A DNA stretch of 64,000 nt from an uncultured Clostridium sp. (GTDB taxonomy: Bacteria > Bacillota > Clostridia > Clostridiales > Clostridiaceae): contig NZ_CALEVF010000035.1 of the NCBI RefSeq assembly GCF_937920395.1, forward strand, positions 31,678 through 95,677. The letters are read 5' to 3'. The translations under genes were made by a program, and so were the position numbers. The notes under the pieces were generated by a model, which did not search any database, was not told where the DNA came from, and saw nothing but the letters and a program-made list of their open reading frames with translations. Below are positions 28,200-37,807 of this stretch, in pieces; the first letter of the stretch is position 1, and each line of letters begins with the position of its first letter.

Positions 28200-29780
28200 A
28201 TGTGTGTTAACGAAAGTTTTAGACTAACAATTTTAGAAACAAGTGATATTCATGGAACAGTACTACCAATAAATTATTCGGATAATTCCTATGCAAATTG
28301 CGGACTTGCAGCTTTATCAACTATAATTGCAAGGGAAAGAGAAATAAATCAGGATACTTTACTTATAGATAATGGGGATATGATTCAGGGCACAGCGCTT
28401 ACATATTTTCATGCTAAAATAAATAATAATAGGCCGAACCCAATGATTGAGGTTATGAACCTTATGGGGTATGATGCTGCAGTAATTGGCAATCACGAAT
28501 TTAATTATGGAAGGCCTTATTTGGATAATGCTATGAAAAATTCAAAATTTCCATGGCTATGTGCTAATATTACAAAAAAAATTACAGGTGAAAGTTTTAT
28601 TAATAAACCGTACATTGTTAAGACCTTTGACAATGGTTTAAAAGTAGGAATTTTAGGGCTAACGACTAAGTATATTCCTAACTGGGAAAGTGAAAATACA
28701 ATTAATGACTTAGATTTTAAAGATGTAGTGGAGAGTGCAAGTAAGTGGCTTGCGATAATGAAAGATAAAGAAGCTACAGATGTAAATATAGTATCATATC
28801 ATGGTGGGTTTGAAAGAGATTTAAAAACGTCTCAGCCGTCTGAAAAACTCACAGGAGAAAATCAAGGTTATGAGTTATGCAGTAAAGTGAGTAATATGGA
28901 TGTGCTTCTAACGGGACATCAACATAGAGTTATAGAAAATTTATTGGTGAATGGTGTCTTAGTTGTACAACCAGGTTACAACGGAAAGTGCATTGGTAAA
29001 GTAACTATGGATTTAGTAAAAATATCTGGCAAATGGTCGGTGCAAAGCAAAGTGTCTACAGTTATAGAAGCGAATGCGTTAGATGTTGATAGAAGAATTT
29101 TGGATGTTACATGTCCTATAGAAACAGAAACGCAAGCTTGGCTTGATATTCCGATTGGACATATACAAGGGGACATGCTTATAAAAGATCCATTAAAGGC
29201 AAGGCTTAAAGATAATGCATTTGTTGAATTTATAAATAAGGTTCAGATGGATGCAGCAAAGGTTGATATATCCAACACAGCTATTTTTGACAATAAATGC
29301 AAGGGATTCGATTATAAGGTTACTATGAGAGACATAATCTCAAACTACAAATATCCGAATACACTTAAGGTAATTAGAATAAAAGGCTCTGATATAAAGG
29401 TAGCATTAGAAAAAACTTCAGAATATTTTAGTATAGTTGATGGTAAAATTGTGGTAGGAAGGAATGGCAATTATCTTAAACTTCAAGATTATAATTATGA
29501 TATGTGGGAAGGCATAGATTATGTTATAGATATTACAAAACCAATAAACTTTAGAATTACAAAAATTAATTATAAGAACTCTCCTCTTAACATGGAGGGG
29601 GAGTATGATGTGGTAATGAATAATTATAGAGCAGGTGGCGGTGGTAATTACTTAATGTTTAGGGGTAAACAGGTAATTAAAGATATCCCAATAGATATGG
29701 CTGAACTAATTGCAAATTACATACTTGAGAGAAAAACAATTAAAGCAACTGTGGATGATAATTGGAAAGTCATATATTAG
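28200..29780 (+). CDS. 5'-nucleotidase / 2',3'-cyclic phosphodiesterase family phosphatase
   Basis: The start was set at ATG 28200, preceded by GGAGAG, rather than the upstream in-frame ATG. The metallophosphatase domain has the metal ligands in ETSDIHG, DNGDMIQG, GNHEFNYG and LLTGHQHR. A C-terminal 5_nucleotid_C domain (NYRAGGGGNYLMFRG) contacts the base. Family members usually carry a signal peptide; none is seen here, so the enzyme is probably cytoplasmic. It hydrolyses nucleotides or cyclic nucleotides, which would fit the nucleoside importer nearby. Confidence 0.88.
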   Translation: MCVNESFRLTILETSDIHGTVLPINYSDNSYANCGLAALSTIIAREREINQDTLLIDNGDMIQGTALTYFHAKINNNRPNPMIEVMNLMGYDAAVIGNHEFNYGRPYLDNAMKNSKFPWLCANITKKITGESFINKPYIVKTFDNGLKVGILGLTTKYIPNWESENTINDLDFKDVVESASKWLAIMKDKEATDVNIVSYHGGFERDLKTSQPSEKLTGENQGYELCSKVSNMDVLLTGHQHRVIENLLVNGVLVVQPGYNGKCIGKVTMDLVKISGKWSVQSKVSTVIEANALDVDRRILDVTCPIETETQAWLDIPIGHIQGDMLIKDPLKARLKDNAFVEFINKVQMDAAKVDISNTAIFDNKCKGFDYKVTMRDIISNYKYPNTLKVIRIKGSDIKVALEKTSEYFSIVDGKIVVGRNGNYLKLQDYNYDMWEGIDYVIDITKPINFRITKINYKNSPLNMEGEYDVVMNNYRAGGGGNYLMFRGKQVIKDIPIDMAELIANYILERKTIKATVDDNWKVIY

Positions 29781-29794
29781 ATAATATTAAAGTG

Positions 29795-29833
29795 AAGGCA
29801 ACAAAAACTGTTTTAGTTTTTGTTGCCTTTTTT
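29795..29833 (+). terminator. Terminator after the 5'-nucleotidase-type gene
   Basis: A perfect 15-bp stem (29795-29809 / 29815-29829) with a 5-nt loop and a T-run follows. It overlaps the end of the convergent yitT-like gene. Confidence 0.9.
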
Positions 29834-30692
29834 ATATTAAATCATTCTTAAATCCCTTTCCTCTTACTTCAGAAGCATCCACTATTATCATAAAAGCATT
29901 AGTGTCTATTTCTTTAATAATTAACTTTAGTTCAGGAATCTGGTGTAGTGATACGGTGCAAAATAATATTTTCTGATGTTTGCCAGTATATGCACCTTCT
30001 CCATATAAAAAAGTAACTCCCCTATGCATTTTATACAAAATACCATCACAAATTTCTTTTTCATTTCTAGTAATAATAAGAATTAATTTTTGCTTGTTTA
30101 TTCCATGTATTACTCTATCAGTAACTTCAGCCGTTATAAACATTGCAACTATAGTGTACATTGCGCTGGTTATTCCAAAAAACAAAGTAGCAATAAAAAC
30201 TATTGCCATATTAATACAAAACGATATTTGTCCTATATTAAAATTATCATATTTTACTTTTATTAAAGCAGAAATAATATTGAGTCCTCCTGCAGAACCG
30301 TGATTACTGAAAATTATTCCAATACCAATTCCATTTAATACTCCACCAAATAAACATAATAGCAGTGTATCATTTGTGTTAATTACACCTTTTAGAGGAG
30401 CCGTGAAAATTAAGAACAATGAGAATGAAATTGTACCTATAAATGTAAGAAAAGTAAATCTTTTATTAAGGCATATATAGCTTAATATTAACAACGGAAT
30501 GTTCATTATTAAAACACTATAGCCAGCAGGAAATTTAAATAGATACTGGATAATTAAGGCTATACCAGAGGCGCCCCCACTTAAAAGTTTTGCTTTGGAT
30601 ATAAACATATTAATTCCAAATGATGATATTAAACTCCCAAGTAGTATAAAAAAGATATTCTTAATGATGCCTTTGTTTACATGATTATGCAT
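29832..30692 (-). CDS. YitT-family membrane protein
   Basis: The start was set at ATG 30692, where AAAGGAAT lies at good spacing. The upstream in-frame extension lacks such a site. The protein has five or six helices with the YitT signature KAKLLSGGASGIALI and GSAGGLNIISALIK, then a DUF2179 domain (VTFLYGEGAYTGKHQKIL). The function of the family is not established. Confidence 0.87.
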   Translation of the reverse strand: MHNHVNKGIIKNIFFILLGSLISSFGINMFISKAKLLSGGASGIALIIQYLFKFPAGYSVLIMNIPLLILSYICLNKRFTFLTFIGTISFSLFLIFTAPLKGVINTNDTLLLCLFGGVLNGIGIGIIFSNHGSAGGLNIISALIKVKYDNFNIGQISFCINMAIVFIATLFFGITSAMYTIVAMFITAEVTDRVIHGINKQKLILIITRNEKEICDGILYKMHRGVTFLYGEGAYTGKHQKILFCTVSLHQIPELKLIIKEIDTNAFMIIVDASEVRGKGFKNDLI

Positions 30693-30921
30693 ATTGTTTA
30701 TTCCTTTCGAATAAAGTCTGATTTTCAGACTTTTATAGTAAAACAATTGTACCACATCTTTATTAAATATAAATTAGTTTAAATGAAGAAATAAACGAAT
30801 AGTATAGAATATTAAACATATTATTAATAGATTGCATACATATTAGTAATCGCCTATGTAATATATCTCATATTTATATGGATTTGAATATATCACGGAA
30901 ACGAAAAGGAGAAGTACAACA

Positions 30922-31782
30922 ATGCGTGAGATTGATTGTAAGAAGGTTGTTTCTAAAGATTGTGAAACATTATTAGGTTATAAGCATTTATTAAATATAA
31001 ACGACAAATTTTTATTAGCAAACGGTGGAATTTTAATAGATAATGAAGGGGATTTAATTTGGACTAGGTCGTGGGAACATTATTTTTCAAGAGCTATGTA
31101 TATAGAAGAAAAACAAATGATACTTACAAATAGAACTCTTGATTTCGGTATGTATGGTGAATATAACTGTGGGTTAGCCTGCATTGATATGAAAACAGGA
31201 AATTATATATGGAAACATTTTTATAATAAATGTGAATCTAAGCTTAATTTAAGAAAAAAAGAACCGGACATTAATATGATCAGAAGTATAAAAGAGATAG
31301 ATCTTGATGAAAATTGTGTTTATGCTGATGACTTTAAAGTTAATTTAGATGATGGATTTTATTTATATATAGGAGAAAGAAGAATAAGAAGAAATAAAAT
31401 ATCAAATGCGATCTATCCTAAATTTGTAAAATCTTTTAAAGAAAAGATCCATAATAATGCTGAATACAAATTAAAGCTTAATATGGGAGAAAATATTATT
31501 AAAATAAATAAACAGAAATTATTTAAAGAAGGATACTTTTTTAATAAATGTGATTTCCTTATGGAGACAGATCAAAATATATATTTTTTTGGAACACCAT
31601 CAAAGAAAAATCATCAAAATTCAATATTATTTAAATATTCAAAAAAACTAAGAAAAATGGTTGAAGAAATTGGACTACCATTTAGAAATGCGCCTTTTGA
31701 AGCATATAATTTTTTTGAAAAGGGTATGCTCATTTTTGTAAGAAATGATATATATTTATTAAAAAACTTTTTTTTAGACTAG
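30922..31782 (+). CDS. Hypothetical protein with a PQQ-like strand motif
   Basis: This 286-residue soluble protein has a good ribosome site (AAAGGAG). The segments GGILIDNEGDLIWTRSW and GLACIDMKTGNYIWKHFY look like blades of a PQQ-type beta propeller (x-D-x-x-T-G-x-x-x-W). The chain is too short for a full eight-blade propeller and its C-terminal half is rich in lysine. No family was assigned. There is no signal peptide. Confidence 0.55.
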   Translation: MREIDCKKVVSKDCETLLGYKHLLNINDKFLLANGGILIDNEGDLIWTRSWEHYFSRAMYIEEKQMILTNRTLDFGMYGEYNCGLACIDMKTGNYIWKHFYNKCESKLNLRKKEPDINMIRSIKEIDLDENCVYADDFKVNLDDGFYLYIGERRIRRNKISNAIYPKFVKSFKEKIHNNAEYKLKLNMGENIIKINKQKLFKEGYFFNKCDFLMETDQNIYFFGTPSKKNHQNSILFKYSKKLRKMVEEIGLPFRNAPFEAYNFFEKGMLIFVRNDIYLLKNFFLD

Positions 31783-31831
31783 AGTAATGCTTCTTATATG
31801 TTGATAGATATATAGAAGAAAATTTAAAAGT

Positions 31832-31870
31832 AAAATACTGCATTTGGGGGGAACCCAATGCAGTATTTTT
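31832..31870 (+). terminator. Terminator after the hypothetical gene
   Basis: AAAATACTGCATT pairs with AATGCAGTATTTT, extended by GGG/CCC, and a T-run follows. The remainder of 31870-32094 shows no gene. Confidence 0.9.
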
Positions 31871-32094
31871 ATACATATAATAATAAGGTGGTATACTTTA
31901 ATTATTGACTATTGTACAAATTTTATTCATTTTATTTGATTGATTTTTATAAGTTTAGCCTAAAAATATGTTATAATTACAATATATACATATAAGCGGA
32001 ATTTTATAGCTTGTATTGTTAATTTAATCATAATCTTAGATAAAACATTGTCATAAGTGTAAACAGTAAAATTAGTCACTAGGGGGAATAATTG

Positions 32095-32610
32095 ATGGGA
32101 GAAATGAATAAAACTGAACTTAAAAAATTTGAAGATAATGTATCGGAATTTAAAAACAAATTAGAAAGGTTTCATTTAGATATAAATTCTGAAAATCCAA
32201 TGCAAATTATATTAAAGGGAAACCTTTATATAGAATACGCATTAAGAGAAAGACTAAAAGAACATATTGAAAATCTGGAAATTTTAGAATGTGATAAATT
32301 TACATTTGATCAGCTAGCAAGATTAGTATTTTCATTAGGATTACTTCCAGTTGACATATTTAAAACAGTTATGAAAGTGAATGATATAAGAAATTTATAT
32401 TCTCATGATCTTACGTATAATTTTAATGAAGAAGAGTACAGAAAACTTGAAATTACATTTTCAACTGATTTCAAAAAGGTATATTTATTATTTTTAAGTA
32501 CAAATAAATATCCGGTAAGTACATTAGTAAAATTACAGACGGCTATATTTACAATATGGCAATTAATTACTACTAGATATAATATGTTAGAAAATTCAAG
32601 GAATGTATAA
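32095..32610 (+). CDS. Hypothetical protein with HEPN-like RX4H motif
   Basis: The start was set at ATG 32095, 8 nt after GGGGG. The protein has 171 residues, is helical and soluble. The middle (GNLYIEYALRERLKEHIEN followed later by MKVNDIRNLYSHDL) resembles HEPN or DUF4145-type four-helix proteins, and RNLYSH fits the R-x4-H motif of HEPN RNases. No nucleotidyltransferase (antitoxin) gene is adjacent. The fold is an inference and activity is unknown. Confidence 0.55.
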   Translation: MGEMNKTELKKFEDNVSEFKNKLERFHLDINSENPMQIILKGNLYIEYALRERLKEHIENLEILECDKFTFDQLARLVFSLGLLPVDIFKTVMKVNDIRNLYSHDLTYNFNEEEYRKLEITFSTDFKKVYLLFLSTNKYPVSTLVKLQTAIFTIWQLITTRYNMLENSRNV

Positions 32611-32642
32611 AAAGTATAATTAAACTATATATAGAAGAAAAA

Positions 32643-32682
32643 TTATGTCACAGTCAAAACTGACATAACTTTTCTTTTTTTT
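32643..32682 (+). terminator. Terminator after the HEPN-like gene
   Basis: TTATGTCA pairs with TGACATAA around an inner CAGT/ACTG, followed by CTTTTCTTTTTTTT. Confidence 0.8.
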
Positions 32683-32867
32683 GTCCTTTTTTATAGTTTA
32701 TCCATAAATTAAAGGAGATTTGCAGATATTTGTTGAATAATGACAGTGGAATCTTTTAATTGCAAGGTAACAATGTATTAGCAGTTATGTAAATGCTTGA
32801 ATATAAATATATGTATGATGATATTATTTTAGAACAAAAGTAAAAATTATATTACAAGGGGATTAAA

Positions 32868-34109
32868 ATGAAAAACGTAAAAAGGTGTCTAACTTCTCTA
32901 CTGGGATTAATGCTTATTTTCAGTTTGACTGGTTGCTCAAGTGTATCTGAAAGTACTACAAAAACAATTTTATCAAGCAAAGCTTCGTCAAAGCAGAATA
33001 TAACTAAGAAACAACTTCAACCTATTAAAAATATAAGTTTGGTTAATAATAGCAAGGTGACTTCCTATAAAAAGGCTGTTAATGGTAATTTAATCGTGTC
33101 TTATATAGATGTAGGACAAGCTGATAGTATTTTAATACAGCAAGGAACAAGTTCAATGTTAATAGATGCAGGAAATAATGAAGACTCAAATACTGTTAAA
33201 AATTATATATCAAAGCAAGGTATTACGAAACTCAATTATATTGTAGGTACTCATCCTCACGAGGATCATATTGGTGGACTAGATTCTGTAATAGACAGTT
33301 TTCAAATAGGTAAAATTTATATGCCAAAGATAACATCGAATACTAAGACTTTTTTAGATGTAGTAAGCGCGATTAAAGCCAAGGGAATGAAAGTAAATGC
33401 ACCCATAGTTGGGGAGAGTTTTAAAGTTGGGGATGCTACAGCCACAATTTTAGCACCTAATAGTACTGGCTATGAAGATTTAAATAATTTTTCAATTGTA
33501 ATCAGGTTAACATTTGGAAATAGTAGTTTTTTGTTCGATGGAGATGCGGAGAATATATCTGAGAATGAAATCTTATCTAAGGGTTTTAATATAAGTGCAG
33601 ATGTGCTTAAGGTAGGACATCATGGTTCGAGTTCATCGACTACGCTTGCTTTTTTAGATAAAGTAAATCCTAAATATGCTGTTATTTCAGTTGGTAAAGA
33701 TAATAGTTATGGTCATCCTCACAAGTCAACAATGGATAAATTGAAAGCAAAAGGAATTAAAATTTACAGGACTGATGAAAGTGGAACAATAGTTGCAACT
33801 TCTGATGGTAAAAACATAACATTTAATACTAAACCTGATAGTTATGCTTTTCTAGGAGTAGGCTCAAGTTCTTCTATCAAAGGAGTTTCAAGTATTGAAA
33901 ATTCTACAGTTAAAACAGCTATTCCAAAATTGACCAAATCATTAAACAACAGTAAAATTGTATATTATACTCCATCTGGGAAATCATATCACTATGATAA
34001 GAATTGTATGTCGCTTTCAAAAAGTAAGACAATATTAAGTGGAACATTAGGTGAGGCATTAAGTTCTTCACATAACGATCCTTGTAATATTTGTGCAGGA
34101 GGCAAATAA
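32868..34109 (+). CDS. ComEC-like metallo-beta-lactamase-fold lipoprotein
   Basis: This 413-residue protein starts with a lipoprotein signal ending in LTGC. An MBL-fold domain (about 75-320) follows: DVGQADSILIQ, THPHEDHIGG (metal ligands), FDGDAE and VGHHGSSSST. This is the form found at the end of ComEC and in related secreted hydrolases. The last 50 residues carry HYDKNCMSLSK and DPCNICAG, a Cys/His group that may bind zinc. It is anchored outside the cell and may act as a nuclease or phosphodiesterase. The stop is followed at once by the DUF3006 gene. Confidence 0.85.
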   Translation: MKNVKRCLTSLLGLMLIFSLTGCSSVSESTTKTILSSKASSKQNITKKQLQPIKNISLVNNSKVTSYKKAVNGNLIVSYIDVGQADSILIQQGTSSMLIDAGNNEDSNTVKNYISKQGITKLNYIVGTHPHEDHIGGLDSVIDSFQIGKIYMPKITSNTKTFLDVVSAIKAKGMKVNAPIVGESFKVGDATATILAPNSTGYEDLNNFSIVIRLTFGNSSFLFDGDAENISENEILSKGFNISADVLKVGHHGSSSSTTLAFLDKVNPKYAVISVGKDNSYGHPHKSTMDKLKAKGIKIYRTDESGTIVATSDGKNITFNTKPDSYAFLGVGSSSSIKGVSSIENSTVKTAIPKLTKSLNNSKIVYYTPSGKSYHYDKNCMSLSKSKTILSGTLGEALSSSHNDPCNICAGGK

Positions 34110-34322
34110 GTGAATGTAATAATTGATAGATTTGAAGGAAATTATGCTGTGTGTGAAAAAGAAGATAGGAATATGATTGATATTAAAAAATCTGAAATTC
34201 CTAGGGTAGCTAAAGAAGGGGATGTACTAAGTATTAATAATGATGTGATTATTATTGATATAGAGAAAACAGAGGAAAGAAAGAGGGAAATTGAAAGATT
34301 AACAAAAGGGTTATGGGAATAG
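34110..34322 (+). CDS. DUF3006 protein
   Basis: This 70-residue protein starts with GTG directly after the TAA of the MBL gene, with GGAGG 6 nt upstream inside that gene. The sequence IIDRFEGNYAVCEKED and IPRVAKEGDVLSI is typical of DUF3006, which commonly follows ComEC-like MBL genes. It is small, beta-rich and cytoplasmic. Its function is unknown. Confidence 0.8.
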   Translation: MNVIIDRFEGNYAVCEKEDRNMIDIKKSEIPRVAKEGDVLSINNDVIIIDIEKTEERKREIERLTKGLWE

Positions 34323-34333
34323 TTAATCTTTAT

Positions 34334-34381
34334 TTAGATAACAAAAGCTGATGAATTAATTCATCAGCTTTTGTTATCTAA
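34334..34381. terminator. Terminator: 24-bp perfect palindrome
   Basis: The left arm 34334-34357 and right arm 34358-34381 are exact reverse complements with no spacer. The arms carry an AAAAG/CTTTT tract, so it can act on either strand. Confidence 0.75.
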
Positions 34382-34542
34382 GGGTAAATTGTCCTTTTAT
34401 TTTTAAGCTTAAGTTAATGATTTTTTAATCTGTTTTTAATCTTACAGATATAATATATAAGATATGGAAAGGGGATAGATATTTTAATAACAGCAGAAAT
34501 GCCATATTAGGATAGTACACAATAAGAAAAAGGATGGGAAGC

Positions 34543-35544
34543 ATGAGTAAAAAAAACAAAAAAAATACAAGCATTCATATTTTAATATTTTTAGTTTTCG
34601 AAATAGTATTCACAGGTATTACAGGGCCATTTATGGTTTATTATGGCCCGTTTAAAAATGTAAAAAGTACAGTGGTAGGGGCTGCGATGACTACGTTTAC
34701 GTTACAATATCTAGTAACATCGTTTTTATCCGATGATAAAATAAATCAAATCATGAGTGATCAGAAAATAGATGTTATAGCTCAAAATAATGTAAATAAT
34801 GTGGCAACGGGCGTGGTTGTAAAAAATAAAAATGATAATGGTATTGAAAGATACGATGTAAAAGGTAAAAAATTTAAAGGATATTTACTCGTAATTAATG
34901 ACCCAACTAGGTTAAAAGTAGGGTATAGTAGTAAGCTTGGCTCCCAGGGGCAATTAACAAGTGATATTGCAAAATATAATAATGCAATAGCTGCAATTAA
35001 TGGTGGTGCTTTTACCGATAAAGCTTCTGGAGAACTTCAAGTAGGAGTTGGAGCAAATCCAGCTGGAATCATAATGACTAGAGGGAAAGTTATTTATGAT
35101 GGCATGAAGGATGAGAATCAAAAAAGAGGAGCTGTAGCGTTTACTAAATCAGGTAAACTTTTAGTTGGATCTTATTCTTTGAAAGAAATGAAAAATTTCG
35201 AAGTAACTGATGCAGTATCATTTGGACCAGCAATGATAGTTAATGGTCAGAAAGCTATAACTAAAGGTGATGGAGGTTGGGGTATTGCACCTAGAACCAG
35301 TATTGCACAAAAGAAAGATGGGACAATATTATTATTCGTCATTGACGGTAGGGAAATTTCTAGTATAGGAGCTACTTTAAGAGATGTGCAAGATGTATTG
35401 TACAAAGCTGGAGCTTATAATGCTAATAATTTAGATGGTGGTTCTTCTTCTACAATGTTTTATAATAATGAAGTTATAAACAAACCTTGTGGTAGTGAAG
35501 GGGAGCGAACTGTACCTTCAATAATATATGTAGAGAAAAGGTAA
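34543..35544 (+). CDS. Phosphodiester glycosidase family protein, copy 1
   Basis: The start was set at ATG 34543, because AGGATGGGA lies at good spacing. An N-terminal membrane helix (ILIFLVFEIVFTGITGPFMV) anchors a NAGPA/DUF2233 domain: INGGAFTD, GVGANPAGIIMTRGK, GPAMIVNG, GWGIAPRTSI, VIDGRE and NLDGGSSSTM. The family cleaves sugar-phosphodiester links and is often found with exopolysaccharide or wall glycopolymer genes. It acts outside the membrane. A close paralog lies at 36782, on the other side of uppP. A 50-residue remnant of its partner gene follows. Confidence 0.9.
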   Translation: MSKKNKKNTSIHILIFLVFEIVFTGITGPFMVYYGPFKNVKSTVVGAAMTTFTLQYLVTSFLSDDKINQIMSDQKIDVIAQNNVNNVATGVVVKNKNDNGIERYDVKGKKFKGYLLVINDPTRLKVGYSSKLGSQGQLTSDIAKYNNAIAAINGGAFTDKASGELQVGVGANPAGIIMTRGKVIYDGMKDENQKRGAVAFTKSGKLLVGSYSLKEMKNFEVTDAVSFGPAMIVNGQKAITKGDGGWGIAPRTSIAQKKDGTILLFVIDGREISSIGATLRDVQDVLYKAGAYNANNLDGGSSSTMFYNNEVINKPCGSEGERTVPSIIYVEKR

Positions 35545-35589
35545 GGAAAAAAAATTATCACGAATTATCTTAAATAAAGGAGAAAACAT

Positions 35590-35742
35590 ATGAAATGGAA
35601 GAAAAAAGTAAGTATATGGATAGTTGTATCTTTATCTTTGCAATTTTTAGGTCTCTTTTATATAGATCATTATTTTTTAGCTACGGATTCAACAGTGGTT
35701 ATAAAAAAGGTTGCATACGATATGAGCATAAAAGACAATTAA
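35590..35742 (+). pseudogene. Truncated paralog of the anchored protein at 37808
   Basis: A short frame with a good site (AAAGGAG) encodes 50 residues: a basic start, a membrane helix (IWIVVSLSLQFLGLFYIDHY) and a short tail. Its start, helix and position after a phosphodiester glycosidase match the 338-residue protein at 37808. It stops where the globular domain should begin. It is probably a deletion remnant, although the 50-residue peptide could still be made. Confidence 0.65.
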
Positions 35743-35771
35743 AAATATTTACACGAGGGTGAGTGAAACAT

Positions 35772-36581
35772 ATGATATTAATAATACAATCAATAATAAT
35801 GGGTATAGTAGAAGGAATAACGGAGTTTCTTCCAATTTCGTCTACAGGACATATGATCATAGTTGGTCATTTTATAAATTTTACAGGTGACTTTGCTACT
35901 TTATTTGAAATTGTTATTCAGCTTGGAGCAATTCTTGCAATTATAGTGCTTTATCGGGCTAAGTTATGGGATTGTATTAAAAACCTAAAACCAGGTAAAT
36001 CAGGTTTTAAGCTTTTGATTAATGTTTTAGTGGCATTCCTGCCATCAGCAGTATTAGGATTTATATTACATAAGAAAATAGAGGCAGTTTTGTTTGGACC
36101 AGTGCCTGTACTAGCAGCATTAATAGTTGGTGGTATATTAATGATTTTGGTTGAAAATAAATTTAGAAGCAAGGATGTAATTGGTGATGTTGATAATATT
36201 ATTCTACCTCAAGCACTTTTGATAGGATGTTTTCAATGTCTTGCTCTATGGCCAGGGATGTCAAGATCTGCATCAACAATAATGGGAGCATGGATAGTTG
36301 GAATAAACAGTGTTGCAGCAGCGGAATTTTCATTTTTTCTTGCAATACCTACAATGATTGGTGCAACAGCTTTAACATTATTTAAAGCTAGAATGGCACT
36401 TACAGGTATTGAAATAATTTCGTTAATAACTGGGTTTGTTGTATCATTTATAGTAGCTATTGTAGTAGTAAAGAAATTTATAGCTTTCTTACAGAATAAG
36501 CGTATGAGGGTATTTGCTGTGTATAGAATATGTGTTGGTGTGTTTTTATTTGCACTTGTATTTATGAACGTTTTAAAATAG
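35772..36581 (+). CDS. uppP: Undecaprenyl-diphosphatase UppP/BacA
   Basis: The start was set at ATG 35772, 10 nt after GAGGGTGA. The 269-residue membrane protein has both BacA signatures: GIVEGITEFLPISSTGHM near the N-terminus and ALWPGMSRSASTIMGAW in the middle. It removes a phosphate from undecaprenyl diphosphate, recycling the carrier lipid for wall synthesis, and confers bacitracin tolerance when abundant. It sits between two copies of a glycosidase cassette, which suggests a role with wall glycopolymers. Confidence 0.95.
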   Translation: MILIIQSIIMGIVEGITEFLPISSTGHMIIVGHFINFTGDFATLFEIVIQLGAILAIIVLYRAKLWDCIKNLKPGKSGFKLLINVLVAFLPSAVLGFILHKKIEAVLFGPVPVLAALIVGGILMILVENKFRSKDVIGDVDNIILPQALLIGCFQCLALWPGMSRSASTIMGAWIVGINSVAAAEFSFFLAIPTMIGATALTLFKARMALTGIEIISLITGFVVSFIVAIVVVKKFIAFLQNKRMRVFAVYRICVGVFLFALVFMNVLK

Positions 36582-36594
36582 GTGATTTGCAGAG

Positions 36595-36624
36595 AATCTC
36601 CTCACTTTTGTGGGGAGATTTTTT
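36595..36624 (+). terminator. Terminator after uppP
   Basis: An 11-bp stem AATCTCCTCAC/GTGGGGAGATT (one G-U pair) with a TTTT loop and a T-run. Confidence 0.9.
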
Positions 36625-36781
36625 ACTAATATAAATATAAGATTAATATTGTAATTTGTTAAAATATATGTCACAATAGTGTAATGCTGGATGTAGTGTG
36701 AATTATTTTTACCTATAAAAGTTAATTTTATTAAATCGTGTTATATTATAAAACAAGATTTTGAAAACATAGGAGGAAAAA

Positions 36782-37789
36782 ATGGGATCAAAAAATATAT
36801 CAAGGGAAATAAAGAATCACAAATTAAGAAACTTTATATTTTATTTGATTTTTGGATTGTTATTTACAGGAGTTACTGCTCCAGTAATTATATTTCATGG
36901 TCCATTTACTAATGTTAAAAAAACAATTGTAGATGCAGCGATGACTACACTTAGTCATCAATGGATTGCAAAGGTATTTTTGTCTGATGCAGAAATTCAA
37001 AAAATTCGAAATGAAGATACATTGCAGGTTATGCACCAAGTAAATAATGATAGTATTAAATTTATTAGTAGTCATGACAATAGTATTGAGAGATATGATA
37101 TTTCTAATGGAATAAAGTTTAAAGGTTATCTTCTTATTATTAAAGATCCAACAAGAGTAAAGGTTGGGTACAGTAATAAACTAGGAACTGAGGGTGAACT
37201 AACAAGCCAGATAGCTCAAGATAATGGCGCAGTAGCTGCTATTAATGCTGGTGGATTTTCTGACTCATCTTCAACTAATGCGAAATGGACTGGCACGGGT
37301 GGAAAGCCAACAGGCATTATTATGAGTAATGGAAAGATTAAATTTAACGATATAACAGATCCAGATAAAAAGGTTGATGTTACTGCAATTACAAAAGATG
37401 CACAGCTTCTTGTAGGTCCTTACAGCTTGAATGATTTGAAGAAGTTTTCTGTAACAGAAGCAGTTTCTTTTGGACCAGCACTTGTAGTTAATGGTCAGGA
37501 AACAATAAAGTCTGGAGATGGAGGATGGGGAATTGCACCAAGGACCGCAATAGGACAGCGCAGTGATGGTGCTATAATATTACTTGCTATTGATGGAAGA
37601 ACAGCTAAAAGCCTAGGTGCATCACTTAAAGATGTACAAAATATAATGATTCAATACGGTGCATATAATGCATCTAATTTAGATGGTGGGTCATCAACTA
37701 GTATGTATAATGATGGAAGTATCATTAATAACCCCTGTAATGCACTTGGAGAAAGGGCAGTTCCATCTGCTTTTATAGTTAATAATTAA
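36782..37789 (+). CDS. Phosphodiester glycosidase family protein, copy 2
   Basis: This 335-residue protein has a membrane helix (FIFYLIFGLLFTGVTAPVII) and then a NAGPA/DUF2233 domain with INAGGFSD, GKPTGIIMSNGK, GPALVVNG, GWGIAPRTAI, AIDGRT and NLDGGSSTSM. It is closely similar to copy 1 along its whole length. AGGAGG precedes the ATG. It is followed after 18 nt by the anchored partner gene. Confidence 0.9.
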   Translation: MGSKNISREIKNHKLRNFIFYLIFGLLFTGVTAPVIIFHGPFTNVKKTIVDAAMTTLSHQWIAKVFLSDAEIQKIRNEDTLQVMHQVNNDSIKFISSHDNSIERYDISNGIKFKGYLLIIKDPTRVKVGYSNKLGTEGELTSQIAQDNGAVAAINAGGFSDSSSTNAKWTGTGGKPTGIIMSNGKIKFNDITDPDKKVDVTAITKDAQLLVGPYSLNDLKKFSVTEAVSFGPALVVNGQETIKSGDGGWGIAPRTAIGQRSDGAIILLAIDGRTAKSLGASLKDVQNIMIQYGAYNASNLDGGSSTSMYNDGSIINNPCNALGERAVPSAFIVNN

Positions 37790-37807
37790 CAGATAGGAGA
37801 GTAGGTA

